NCBI GenBank assembly: GCA_945878925.1
Contig: CAMDXE010000006.1
Span: 1 to 40,855, forward strand
From: Chitinophaga pinensis
Lineage (GTDB): Bacteria > Bacteroidota > Bacteroidia > NS11-12g > UBA9320
DNA length: 40,855 bases
Direction of reading: 5' to 3'
Shown here: positions 16,838-25,061 of the stretch, piece after piece
Position numbering within the stretch: the first letter of the stretch is position 1
Layout of the letters: each line of letters begins with the position of its first letter
Notes under the pieces: model-generated
Told to the model about the DNA's origin: nothing
What the model saw: only the letters and a program-made list of their open reading frames with translations
Database searches by the model: none
Position numbers and translations under genes: made by a program

Positions 16838-18229
16838 ATGAGTAAAAAACGAATATTAATTCTGACCTATTATTGGCCTCCAAGTGGTGGTGGTGGCGTG
16901 CAGCGATGGATGTATTTTGCAATTTATCTTAAACGCTTAGGATGGAATCCCACCATAATTACCGTTCATCCCAATAAAGCATCCTATCCTTTGCTTGATA
17001 CTACACAATTGGAAATGGTAAACGGTATTGATTGTATTTACACTTCAACCTGCGAACCTTTAAAATTATATTCTTATTTAAAATCGGGCAAAAGCAACGA
17101 GGCTATACCTTACGGTAATCTTGGCGAAACAAGTGGCAGTGTTTTTACCAAAATCATGGCCTTTATTAGGGCCAATATTTTTGTGCCCGATGCGCGATTA
17201 GGATGGATGCCTTTTGCCAAAAAAGCGGCGGCCAACGAATTAAAATCAAAAAAATACGAGTGGCTGGTTACCACCGGTCCACCACATTCAACTCACCTGG
17301 CTGGGCTATCCCTATCCAAAAAATTTGACATCAAATGGTTGGCCGATATGCGTGACCCCTGGACTGAAATTTATTTTTTACAAAACAGCTTTCGGTTTAA
17401 TTTTATCAAACAACTCGATCGTCGCTTGGAAAGTAGGGTACTTAATACCGCCACATTGGTTACTACCGTTGGGCCAAGCATGGCTAATTTAATTCGTGTA
17501 AAAATGAAGACTCCACAAAACCTTCATGTACTTTATAATGGATTTGATCACGAAATGTTTGAAAACCTGGAAACAAAAAAATCAAAAAATGAAAAATTTA
17601 GCATTTCTCATGTAGGCCTATTAGGCCAATCGCAACGATTTGATGTGTTTATTGATGCCTTAAAAAATTCAAGCATCAATTTGTCTAAAATTAAGATTCA
17701 TTTAGCCGGTTTGATTCACCCGTTGCATCTCGATAAAGCCAGAACCGATTTGCCTCAAGTGGAGTTGAGCCATGAGGAATTTTTACCTCGAAAATTGGCA
17801 CTTGAGCTCATGAACAGCAGCGACCTATTATTGCTATGCCCTCCAATGGTTGGCCAAACACAATTAATTGTAAGCACCAAAACCATGGAATATTTGGCAT
17901 GCGGAATTCCAATATTAGGCATTGGCGATACAAAGAGCGACGCTGCTTCCTTGATAAAACAAGCGAATAATTCGTCGTTTAACGCTCCCGACGGCCAAAC
18001 GGAAATAACCCAATTTATGGAGGATGCTTTTAAAAATTGGGAAACCAATAGCGTCCAAACAAGCCTGTTCGACCCCAGTATTTACAGCCGATTTGCAGTT
18101 GCAAAATCATTGGCGGCTTTGTTAAATTCACAGAAATACGCCTTTGGGCATTGCCTGTTTTGTAACACCAAAAATCAAGTAAGTTCAAGGATTCATAAAT
18201 TTCCATTAATTTTGGAACACAAATTGTAA
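16838..18229 (+). CDS. Glycosyltransferase, GT4-like
   Basis: 463 residues. GT-B fold glycosyltransferase, probably acting on a surface polysaccharide or lipid-linked glycan. The N-terminal domain begins ILTYYWPPSGGGGVQRW, a glycine-rich acceptor-domain motif common to this Bacteroidota subgroup. LADMRDPWTEIY and LVTTVGPSM come before the nucleotide-binding C-terminal domain, with HVGLLGQSQRFDVFIDAL and TKTMEYLACGIPILGIGD. The last 30 or so residues (after LAALLNS) form an unusual tail with a CLFC pair that I do not recognise in the family. The donor sugar is unknown. First gene of a rightward glycan block. Confidence 0.88.
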   Translation: MSKKRILILTYYWPPSGGGGVQRWMYFAIYLKRLGWNPTIITVHPNKASYPLLDTTQLEMVNGIDCIYTSTCEPLKLYSYLKSGKSNEAIPYGNLGETSGSVFTKIMAFIRANIFVPDARLGWMPFAKKAAANELKSKKYEWLVTTGPPHSTHLAGLSLSKKFDIKWLADMRDPWTEIYFLQNSFRFNFIKQLDRRLESRVLNTATLVTTVGPSMANLIRVKMKTPQNLHVLYNGFDHEMFENLETKKSKNEKFSISHVGLLGQSQRFDVFIDALKNSSINLSKIKIHLAGLIHPLHLDKARTDLPQVELSHEEFLPRKLALELMNSSDLLLLCPPMVGQTQLIVSTKTMEYLACGIPILGIGDTKSDAASLIKQANNSSFNAPDGQTEITQFMEDAFKNWETNSVQTSLFDPSIYSRFAVAKSLAALLNSQKYAFGHCLFCNTKNQVSSRIHKFPLILEHKL

Positions 18230-18256
18230 ACTAAAAACGACCCTTTAAATACCCAG

Positions 18257-19291
18257 ATGAGAATTTTAAAACCTATTTTTGCGGCTTTACTTATAATAGC
18301 CTTTACATTGGAACTATCAGCACAAACAGAAGATGGCGTATATGCCAAAATCACCACAAATCGCGGCCCCATTTTAATAAAATTATTTTATAAAGAAGCG
18401 CCCATGACCACATGCAACTTTGTGGGCTTAGCCGAAGGAAAAATTGCCAATACAGCCAAGGCTGCCGGCCAACCCTTTTACGACGGTATAAAATTTCATA
18501 GAGTGATTAGCAAATTGAATGGCGACGGACAAGATTTTATGGTACAAACCGGCGATCCTCAAGGCAACGGAACGGGCGGACCAGGTTATTCATTTGCCGA
18601 TGAGTTTGCACCGGGATTAAAACATGCCACTCCAGGATATTTATCCATGGCCAATTCGGGACCAGCAACCAATGGCAGTCAGTTTTTTATTACCATAGTT
18701 CCTACACCATGGCTCGACGGCAAACATGCCATTTTTGGCAGAGTTGTAGAAGGCCAAAATTGGGTAGATTCTACGCGTACCAATGATGTGATGTTGAGTG
18801 TTAAAATTATTCGCAAAGGTCGCGAAGCCGAACAATTTATAGCCGACCAAGCACAATTCGACCGACTTAAGGAAGCTGCACAGCAAAAAGTAGCCTTTGA
18901 AAAAGCCAATGCAGGTAAAATTTTTGAAGAGTGGGTAATCAAAAATTATCCCACTGCCAAAAAACACGGCTGCGGATTATATTATGTAATTGAGCGTGAA
19001 GGCACAGGAGCAAAAGCCTTGGCAGATAAAACGGTTTCGGTAGCCTACCGAGGTGCCTTTATGGATGGCCAAGTATTCGACCAATCGCAGCCTGGCCAAC
19101 CCCTAAGCTTTCAATTAGGAAGAGGAAAGGTTATTCAAGGTTGGGACGAGGGAATAGCATTAATGCGAGTTGGGTCGAAATATAAGTTATTGATTCCTTT
19201 TCAATTGGCTTATGGAGAAGCCGGATATCCCGGAGCCATTCCTCCAAGTTCAAATCTGATTTTTGATACCGAATTACTATCGGTAGATTAA
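18257..19291 (+). CDS. Cyclophilin-FKBP fusion peptidylprolyl isomerase
   Basis: 344 residues with a signal peptide (about 1-22, LELSAQ), so it acts outside the cytoplasm. Catalyses cis-trans isomerisation of proline bonds. Two unrelated isomerase folds sit in one chain. A cyclophilin domain (about 28-190) has KFHRVI with catalytic R82, FMVQTGDP and GSQFFIT. A charged helical linker (about 190-240) follows. An FKBP domain (about 250-344) has YRGAFMDGQVFDQS, VIQGWDEGIALM and LAYGE. The stop codon is two bases before the next ATG, so it is co-transcribed with the nucleotidyltransferase. Each domain is well supported. Confidence 0.94.
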   Translation: MRILKPIFAALLIIAFTLELSAQTEDGVYAKITTNRGPILIKLFYKEAPMTTCNFVGLAEGKIANTAKAAGQPFYDGIKFHRVISKLNGDGQDFMVQTGDPQGNGTGGPGYSFADEFAPGLKHATPGYLSMANSGPATNGSQFFITIVPTPWLDGKHAIFGRVVEGQNWVDSTRTNDVMLSVKIIRKGREAEQFIADQAQFDRLKEAAQQKVAFEKANAGKIFEEWVIKNYPTAKKHGCGLYYVIEREGTGAKALADKTVSVAYRGAFMDGQVFDQSQPGQPLSFQLGRGKVIQGWDEGIALMRVGSKYKLLIPFQLAYGEAGYPGAIPPSSNLIFDTELLSVD

Positions 19292-19293
19292 AG

Positions 19294-20004
19294 ATGGGAA
19301 AACGAGCGGTAATATTAGCTGGAGGGCAAGGTACACGTTTAAAACCTTATACCATTGTATTGCCCAAACCTCTTGTTCCAGTGGGTTCATTACCCATTAT
19401 GGAAATATTACTCAATCAGCTTAAATCTGCAGGTTTTACACATATTACCATTGCGGTTAATCATTTGGCCGAAATCATTATGGCCTATTTTCAAGATGGC
19501 AAAAAATGGGGGCTAAGTATTGATTATTCCATCGAAGATATGCCTTTAAGTACTATGGGGCCCTTAAAATTAATTAAAGATTTACCCGACGATTTTTTGG
19601 TAATGAATGGAGATGTTTTAACCGACCTTGACTTTGAGGCCTTTATGGAAAATCACCTCAAAGAAAAACGCTTATTTTCTATTTCGTCGTTCATACGAAC
19701 CGATAAAAGCGAATACGGGGTCCTAAATGTTAATTCAGAAAGCCAACTAACCGAATTTAAAGAAAAACCCGAGCACACATTTCAAGTGAGCATGGGAATT
19801 TATGCCCTTAATAAAAAAGTTCTCGACTATATTCCTTCTCATACATTTTTTGGGTTCGATCATCTTATGTATAAATTATTAGATGAAAATCAACCTGTCA
19901 ATGTCATTCCCCATACCGGTATTTGGTTAGATATTGGCCGTCCTGCCGATTATCAATTGGCCATCGACACCTTTGAGTCGGATCAAAATAAATTCATGAA
20001 ATGA
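19294..20004 (+). CDS. Sugar-phosphate nucleotidyltransferase
   Basis: 236 residues. Makes an NDP-sugar from NTP and a sugar-1-phosphate for glycan synthesis. The nucleotide-binding signature GGQGTRLKPYT and the following LPKPLVPVG lie at the N-terminus. FLVMNGDVLTDLD gives the metal-binding aspartates, and the EFKEKP and WLDIGRPADYQLA blocks close the active site. It most resembles mannose-1-phosphate guanylyltransferase or HddC-like enzymes, but the sugar cannot be told from sequence alone. It overlaps the following epimerase gene by four bases (ATGA), and the two probably act in the same sugar pathway. Confidence 0.92.
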   Translation: MGKRAVILAGGQGTRLKPYTIVLPKPLVPVGSLPIMEILLNQLKSAGFTHITIAVNHLAEIIMAYFQDGKKWGLSIDYSIEDMPLSTMGPLKLIKDLPDDFLVMNGDVLTDLDFEAFMENHLKEKRLFSISSFIRTDKSEYGVLNVNSESQLTEFKEKPEHTFQVSMGIYALNKKVLDYIPSHTFFGFDHLMYKLLDENQPVNVIPHTGIWLDIGRPADYQLAIDTFESDQNKFMK

Positions 20005-20864
20005 CCATTTTAATCACAGGAAGCAACGGGTTTATTGGTAAAAAACTTACAGAATATTTATCCAACGTCTTTCCTGAGTTTAAGCATTATGGATGGTTGC
20101 GCTCCTATGGCCAGCTCAACATCGAAAATTTTCAACTTCAATTTGGCCATCAATTACAGATTGATAAGGTGGTGCACTTGGCTGGTAATTCCAAAATAAT
20201 AGAAAGCTGGGAGCAGCCGCATCCGTATTTAATTGAAAACCCCGAATTGACACTCGACGCTTTAGAGTTTTGTAAAGCCCAAAACGCCGATTTGGTTTTT
20301 ATAAGTTCTTATCTTTATGGCAATACAAAAAATTTGCCCATCGACGAATTGGAGCCCGTTGAACTAACAAGCCCCTATTCGTATGGCAAATTTTCGGCCG
20401 AAACCTTGTGTAAATTCTATTCGGATAATTATAAATTAAATTGCACCATACTCCGCCCTTTTAATATTTACGGGCCCGGGCAAGACCCTTATTTTCTTCT
20501 GCCAAAAATTGCCCGCCAATTAAAAGATTCATCCTCCGATGAAATATCGGTTCACAACCTTCTAACAAAACGCGATTATGTGTATATCGACGACTTTTGC
20601 GAAGCCATTTTTCTTTCCTTAAAGACCCAACTTGTATTCGAAATCATAAATATTGGATCGGGTGTATCGGTTTCTACTGAAAATATTATTGCTGAATTAT
20701 CTCAAATTGCCGGACACCAGAAACCTATTAATTCATTAGAGCTTTATCGAAAAAACGAAATAATGGATGTGGTGGCCGATATTCGAAAAGCAAAACACTG
20801 CTTAAATTGGCAGCCAAAAACCAGCTTAAGCCAAGGCTTAAAATTTTTGTACGAGGCTCTATAA
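20001..20864 (+). CDS. NAD-dependent epimerase/dehydratase
   Basis: 287 residues. Extended short-chain dehydrogenase acting on a nucleotide sugar. The Rossmann motif ITGSNGFIGKKL is at the N-terminus. The catalytic set is the Ser in FISSYLYG and the Tyr and Lys in YSYGKFSAE (YxxxK). RPFNIYGPGQ and RDYVYIDDF follow in the usual order. It is translationally coupled to the upstream nucleotidyltransferase. Its 3' end overlaps the convergent glycosyltransferase by six bases, leaving no room for a separate terminator. Substrate unknown. Confidence 0.92.
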   Translation: MTILITGSNGFIGKKLTEYLSNVFPEFKHYGWLRSYGQLNIENFQLQFGHQLQIDKVVHLAGNSKIIESWEQPHPYLIENPELTLDALEFCKAQNADLVFISSYLYGNTKNLPIDELEPVELTSPYSYGKFSAETLCKFYSDNYKLNCTILRPFNIYGPGQDPYFLLPKIARQLKDSSSDEISVHNLLTKRDYVYIDDFCEAIFLSLKTQLVFEIINIGSGVSVSTENIIAELSQIAGHQKPINSLELYRKNEIMDVVADIRKAKHCLNWQPKTSLSQGLKFLYEAL

Positions 20865-21890
20865 TTTTATGATTTCCAAAAGCCGTTTTTCGCGCCTTTC
20901 GGGTGTGTAATGTTCTGCAATATGTTGCACATTTTTTTTCGACCATTCTACCAAATCAAGGTCCAAAATCGAATCAATTAAATTTTTAAGCTCAAGTTCA
21001 TCCTTATGTTTCAATACAAATCCTGAATTTTTTACTATATCTGGCATACTCGAAACGTTCGAAACTATAGGAATCATGCCTTGCTGCATGGCTTCACATA
21101 GCGCATTTGGAAATCCCTCACTGAGCGACAATTGAAAATAAAAGGTATAAGTATTTAAGATACTCAACTTTTCGGCCTCGCTTAAAAAAGGCATTATTTT
21201 AACATTGGCCGGCACGGCATAATTAATAAATCTTCCACTGGCTCCTATGATAATAAACGGCAGTGAAGGATAATGCGTTGCTATTTTACAAATCAGATCT
21301 AAGCCTTTTAAGGTGAAAATATTTTCGCGGTTGAACCCTGCGATTGTTACAAACCCGATTTTTCGTTCCGATTCGTTAGGGTTTAGGTTTGTTTCGAATC
21401 CGTATTCGGCTACGTGTATCGAACCCCTTAATCGTCCCACAAAATTTTTAAACCCTTGTCGCTTGTAGGTGGCATTAAAATAAGTGTATGAATAATCGAG
21501 CAAGGCTGCGTGAACTGGCACCACTATTTGTGCCCATTCAATGGATTTGGCGGTAAAATATCCAAGAATTTTTTTTCGATAATTGCCGTAATTAATTTCA
21601 GGAAAACATGCACAATCGGTCCCGGCAAGAATTAGAATTGTTTTTTTATTAAAAAGCAAACCAAATAAACACGGCAAAAGCGAATGGTAGCCACCAAACT
21701 GAATGACGTATATCTTGGTGTTGAAATTTGCCATCAAAAACAAGCCTTGTTTTATAAAACCCCAAACCGTTTTTAATGGGCTTGTTTGCGAAAAATGAAA
21801 GGGAAGAACCTTATAATGCGCTTCCAATATTTTTATATCCTTTCGCACAAATGTGGCCATATTTGGATAAAAATATAAAATGGAGTGCAT
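20859..21890 (-). CDS. Glycosyltransferase, family 1/4 type
   Basis: 343 residues from the ATG at 21890; a TTG six codons upstream is also open. GT-B fold glycosyltransferase. The donor-binding half carries GFNRENIFTLKGLDLICKIA, FIIIGASG and the family signature LSLSEGFPNALCEAMQQGMIPIVS, with the glutamate motif in EGFPNALCE. No membrane anchor is evident apart from a mildly hydrophobic stretch near 85-105. It faces the epimerase gene and was probably acquired or shuffled as part of the same surface-glycan region. Acceptor and sugar are unknown. Confidence 0.9.
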   Translation of the reverse strand: MHSILYFYPNMATFVRKDIKILEAHYKVLPFHFSQTSPLKTVWGFIKQGLFLMANFNTKIYVIQFGGYHSLLPCLFGLLFNKKTILILAGTDCACFPEINYGNYRKKILGYFTAKSIEWAQIVVPVHAALLDYSYTYFNATYKRQGFKNFVGRLRGSIHVAEYGFETNLNPNESERKIGFVTIAGFNRENIFTLKGLDLICKIATHYPSLPFIIIGASGRFINYAVPANVKIMPFLSEAEKLSILNTYTFYFQLSLSEGFPNALCEAMQQGMIPIVSNVSSMPDIVKNSGFVLKHKDELELKNLIDSILDLDLVEWSKKNVQHIAEHYTPERREKRLLEIIKL

Positions 21891-21924
21891 GCTAAAATTA
21901 AAATGCAAGTATAAGTTTTTTGAT

Positions 21925-21932
21925 TAAATTTG
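21925..21932 (+). promoter_or_regulatory. Candidate -7 element for LamG gene
   Basis: TAAATTTG matches the Bacteroidota -7 element TAnnTTTG exactly and lies 53 bases before the LamG ATG. No TTG was found at the expected -33 position, so support is partial. Confidence 0.35.
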
Positions 21933-21985
21933 GAACTCTACAAATAGCCAATGTGCATTATTTATAGGCATTTAATTTATACATT

Positions 21986-23563
21986 ATGATGATTCTTATA
22001 AAAAAAATAGTTTTCACTCGCTCCTTTACATTGGCTCTAAGTTTGATAGTTTCGGTATTGGCCTATAGTCAAACCAACGGTTTGGTAGCCAATTATACCT
22101 TAGATGGCAACGCCCTCGACCAAAGCACTAGTGGCTTGCATGGCACATTGTTTGGAACTATGCCCACTACCGATCGATTTAACCGGCCCGATCAAGCCCT
22201 AAAGTTCAATGGCATTTCGGATTATGTTCGCTTAGGAACCAGCGCCGATTTTGAGCAACGCACCATAAGTGTTTGGTTCAAAGCCGATACTTTTCCGGGC
22301 TCGGGTGCTTATAGCATGGTTTTTTCATCCGATTTTGCTTCCAACAAATATGGGTTCACGGCCATAAGTTTGTCAAACAACGGCAGCAATAACATAAACA
22401 GCACGGTGGGCAGCAATGGAAAAGTTTACTCCAATGCTTTTCAAAACAAATGGTACCACTATGTAATTTCGGTTGATTTGAATTGGGTGAAATATTATGT
22501 TAATGGCAGGCTTATCGATTCGTTTGTTAACAACAGTTTTACCCATTCGGGCGATGGCGATACCAAAGCCAGGCTTGGAACCAGTCGCAAAGGTGTAGGG
22601 TTTATAAAAGGAGCCATCGACGAATGTAAAATATTCGATAGGGCCTTAAGCCAAGTACAAATCGATTCTATTTATACTTTCAAACCGTCGAGCTCATGCC
22701 TTGTAGCACATTATAAATTGGATGGCCATGCGGCCGATAGCAGTGGAAATGGCTTTAATGGAACCCTTTATGGTACCACGCCCACCACCGATAGATTTGG
22801 CAATAAAAATCAAGCGCTTTATTTTAATGGTATTTCTGATTATGTAAGGCTGGGTACCGATGCCGACTTTGCCGTGCGCACTATTAGCTGTTGGTTTAAA
22901 GTAGATTCATTTCCCGGCGATGGAGCCTATAGCTTGGTATTCTCATCCGATTTTGCCACCAATAAATATGGATTTACCGGCATTAGTGTGAGTAATACAG
23001 GCACCAATAACATTAACAGCACCGTTGGAAACAATGGTAAGATATATGCCAGTGCCAAAAAAAACACGTGGTATCAGTATGTGATTATGGTGGATGGCAC
23101 CTGGGTTAAATATTATTTAAACGGCCAATTGTTAGACTCGTTTGCCAATACCAATTTCAACCATTCGATAGATGGCGATACTAAAGCTAGGCTAGGAACA
23201 AGCCGCAAAGGAATTGGATTTTTAAAAGGCGCTATTGATGATGTAAAAATTTACGCATGTGCCTTTAATCCTTCAGAAATAGTGGAAATGTACACCCCAG
23301 GACTTAAAGTTAAAACCATAGTATCCAAAGGTCTGATAAAATTATACCCAAATCCTGCCCATAACAAATTAAAAATTGAGAAATCAAAAACTTTGCAAAA
23401 TCAAAAAGTTTCAATTTTTTCAATCGACGGGCAAGAACTGCTCAGCACCCTATTAACCGACCCTATAACCGAACTTGATATCAGCCACCTAGCCAAAGGT
23501 ATATATTTGGTGCTTGTAAATGGACCGAATACTTACTCGGCCAGTAAGTTCATTAAAAACTAA
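21986..23563 (+). CDS. Secreted double-LamG protein with T9SS domain
   Basis: 525 residues. The signal peptide (about 1-30, ending AYSQ) is followed by two tandem LamG/concanavalin-like domains (about 34-232 and 238-436) and a C-terminal type IX secretion sorting domain (about 447-525). The sorting domain shows the pattern LYPNPAHNKLKI ... IDGQELL ... LDISHLAKGIYLVLV. It is expected to leave the cell through the type IX system and stay attached to the surface or be released. LamG domains usually bind carbohydrate or protein ligands. The two copies share long identical stretches, such as FNGISDYVRLGT and TKARLGTSRKG, pointing to internal duplication. No catalytic domain is present, so an adhesion or binding role is likely. 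Confidence 0.92.
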   Translation: MMILIKKIVFTRSFTLALSLIVSVLAYSQTNGLVANYTLDGNALDQSTSGLHGTLFGTMPTTDRFNRPDQALKFNGISDYVRLGTSADFEQRTISVWFKADTFPGSGAYSMVFSSDFASNKYGFTAISLSNNGSNNINSTVGSNGKVYSNAFQNKWYHYVISVDLNWVKYYVNGRLIDSFVNNSFTHSGDGDTKARLGTSRKGVGFIKGAIDECKIFDRALSQVQIDSIYTFKPSSSCLVAHYKLDGHAADSSGNGFNGTLYGTTPTTDRFGNKNQALYFNGISDYVRLGTDADFAVRTISCWFKVDSFPGDGAYSLVFSSDFATNKYGFTGISVSNTGTNNINSTVGNNGKIYASAKKNTWYQYVIMVDGTWVKYYLNGQLLDSFANTNFNHSIDGDTKARLGTSRKGIGFLKGAIDDVKIYACAFNPSEIVEMYTPGLKVKTIVSKGLIKLYPNPAHNKLKIEKSKTLQNQKVSIFSIDGQELLSTLLTDPITELDISHLAKGIYLVLVNGPNTYSASKFIKN

Positions 23564-23650
23564 GGCAAGAAGGCATTGTTTTTTCTAAAGACAATAATCT
23601 GCAGTTATAGCTTTTGTTAAACAACTGCTTATTATGATGAAAATTAACAA

Positions 23651-23672
23651 CTCGATAGCGATAGCTATTGGG
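23651..23672. repeat. REP-like hairpin
   Basis: Arms CTCGATAGC (23651-23659) and GCTATTGGG (23664-23672) can form a nine-pair stem with two G-U pairs around a GATA loop. Similar CGATAGCTATCGGG-type palindromes are scattered through many Bacteroidota genomes; that comparison is from memory. It lies 24 bases upstream of the SRPBCC start. Confidence 0.35.
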
Positions 23673-23696
23673 ATAATTTAAATAAATATTAATAGT

Positions 23697-24155
23697 ATGA
23701 AAAAGTTACAATTCGAAGTTAGCATCAATGCATCTTTGGCCAAGATTTATGATTTTATGCTTGGCATCGACAGTAAATCAACTTATGAGCAATGGACTTC
23801 TTTGTTTAACCCGACATCGACCTATGAAGGAAGTTGGGACAAGGGAAATAAAATTCTATTTATTGGAGTAGATGAGAATGGAAAAAAGGGAGGTATGGTT
23901 TCCAAGATAGTTGAAAACATTCCCAACCGATTTGTTTCGATTCAACATTATGGTCTTTTAAAAGCTGGCAAGGAAATTACAGAAGGATCAGAAGTGGAAA
24001 AATGGGCCAATGGATTTGAAAATTATAGCTTCGAAGAAAACAATGGAACTACAACCATTACTGTTGACTTGGACACCTCAGAAGATTTTGTAGATTATAT
24101 GAACGAGACCTACCCAAAAGCACTCGACATGTTGAAAGAACTTTGTGAAAAATAA
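23697..24155 (+). CDS. SRPBCC-fold protein
   Basis: 152 residues, START/Bet v1-like helix-grip fold of the SRPBCC superfamily, near the AHSA1/polyketide-cyclase-like groups. The start (KKLQFEVSINASLAKIYDFML) gives the first strand and helix. YEQWTSLFNPTSTYEGSWDKGNKI and the alternating strands up to TTITVDLDT complete the sheet, and the C-terminal helix (YPKALDMLKELCEK) closes the pocket. These proteins bind small hydrophobic ligands or help fold partners; nothing here indicates the ligand. It is monocistronic, convergent with the DUF4249 gene. Confidence 0.85.
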   Translation: MKKLQFEVSINASLAKIYDFMLGIDSKSTYEQWTSLFNPTSTYEGSWDKGNKILFIGVDENGKKGGMVSKIVENIPNRFVSIQHYGLLKAGKEITEGSEVEKWANGFENYSFEENNGTTTITVDLDTSEDFVDYMNETYPKALDMLKELCEK

Positions 24156-24226
24156 CAATTTGAAGAATATTTTACGAAAATAGGATGTTGCATTTTACGA
24201 AAAATTGTAACCCCCTAATTAATACC

Positions 24227-25060
24227 TTAAAGGGCCACTTCAGTTTCAAACGAGCTATACGCACCAAAGCATCCTAATCCTCCCTTTATATTCGAATATA
24301 CTATGCTGGGTTCGCTAAAAAGGCCCATATTGTTCTGTGCCCCTTGCAAGGTTTTGTGGTATTCGAAATAATTCAAATCGCAATTAATTATCCAAGCCTT
24401 TACTTTTTCGGGTTTATCAAAACTATCATCGTAATACATCACTTTATAAGTATTTGACGATTTCAATTCTGTGTCTTTTTTAAATTCCCCATTTACATAA
24501 GGATCATCCCATGGATTGGAATAAATGGCGTGCCCCTCGAGTCTATAAAAATTAGTATTTAAACCATCATGGTCCATATAATTGAAGGTTAAAGTAATTT
24601 CAAAACCTCCAAAATCATTAGGCACTGTATCCCTACGTGATAGAGACAAGCTCGTGTTTTTGGAACTAGGCACGGTACACGTGGCCGAAACATTTTTGCC
24701 AATTGGCAGTGTTACCGATAAATTATAGGTTTTACCAGCCTCTATTTTAAAGAATGAAGAATCCAATTGGTATAGTTTTGAACTGGCATCCCAGATAAGT
24801 GTTGCTTTATTTCCTCCACCCTCAATTTCAACTTTAGCATCCATTATTACATCTGGTTCAGCATTTACAGTGGTTCCCAAAACTGGTTTGCTCCAGGTTA
24901 CCATCGCATTTATTTGCTCATCGTCAGCCGAAATAAAGCATTGTACCACTATCTTTTTTTCGGCCGCTGGCATTTTCACGTTCGTTGCCACATCTTCGCA
25001 GCCCGAAAGCATTAGCATTCCAAACATTACAGCTAAAACGTTTTTTATCTTAAAATTCAT
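24227..25060 (-). CDS. DUF4249 lipoprotein
   Basis: 277 residues. A hydrophobic leader (about 7-20) ends in the lipobox LSGC, so the mature protein is probably lipid-anchored in the envelope. The body matches DUF4249: an N-terminal KKIVVQCFISADD strand region, a beta-sandwich-like TYNLSVTLPIGKNVSATCTVP, and a C-terminal SNIKGGLGCFGAYS block. DUF4249 genes regularly sit beside TonB-dependent receptors in Bacteroidota, as here, where the receptor stop is one base upstream of this ATG. It is plausibly a surface or periplasmic partner of that receptor, analogous in position to SusD, but its ligand is unknown. Confidence 0.9.
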   Translation of the reverse strand: MNFKIKNVLAVMFGMLMLSGCEDVATNVKMPAAEKKIVVQCFISADDEQINAMVTWSKPVLGTTVNAEPDVIMDAKVEIEGGGNKATLIWDASSKLYQLDSSFFKIEAGKTYNLSVTLPIGKNVSATCTVPSSKNTSLSLSRRDTVPNDFGGFEITLTFNYMDHDGLNTNFYRLEGHAIYSNPWDDPYVNGEFKKDTELKSSNTYKVMYYDDSFDKPEKVKAWIINCDLNYFEYHKTLQGAQNNMGLFSEPSIVYSNIKGGLGCFGAYSSFETEVAL

Positions 25061-25061
25061 T

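Noticed and set aside
24169-24203. Direct repeat ATTTTACGAAAA (two copies) as a binding site or CRISPR-like repeat
   Set aside because: Only two 12-base AT-rich copies 23 bases apart in a convergent gap; chance is a sufficient explanation.
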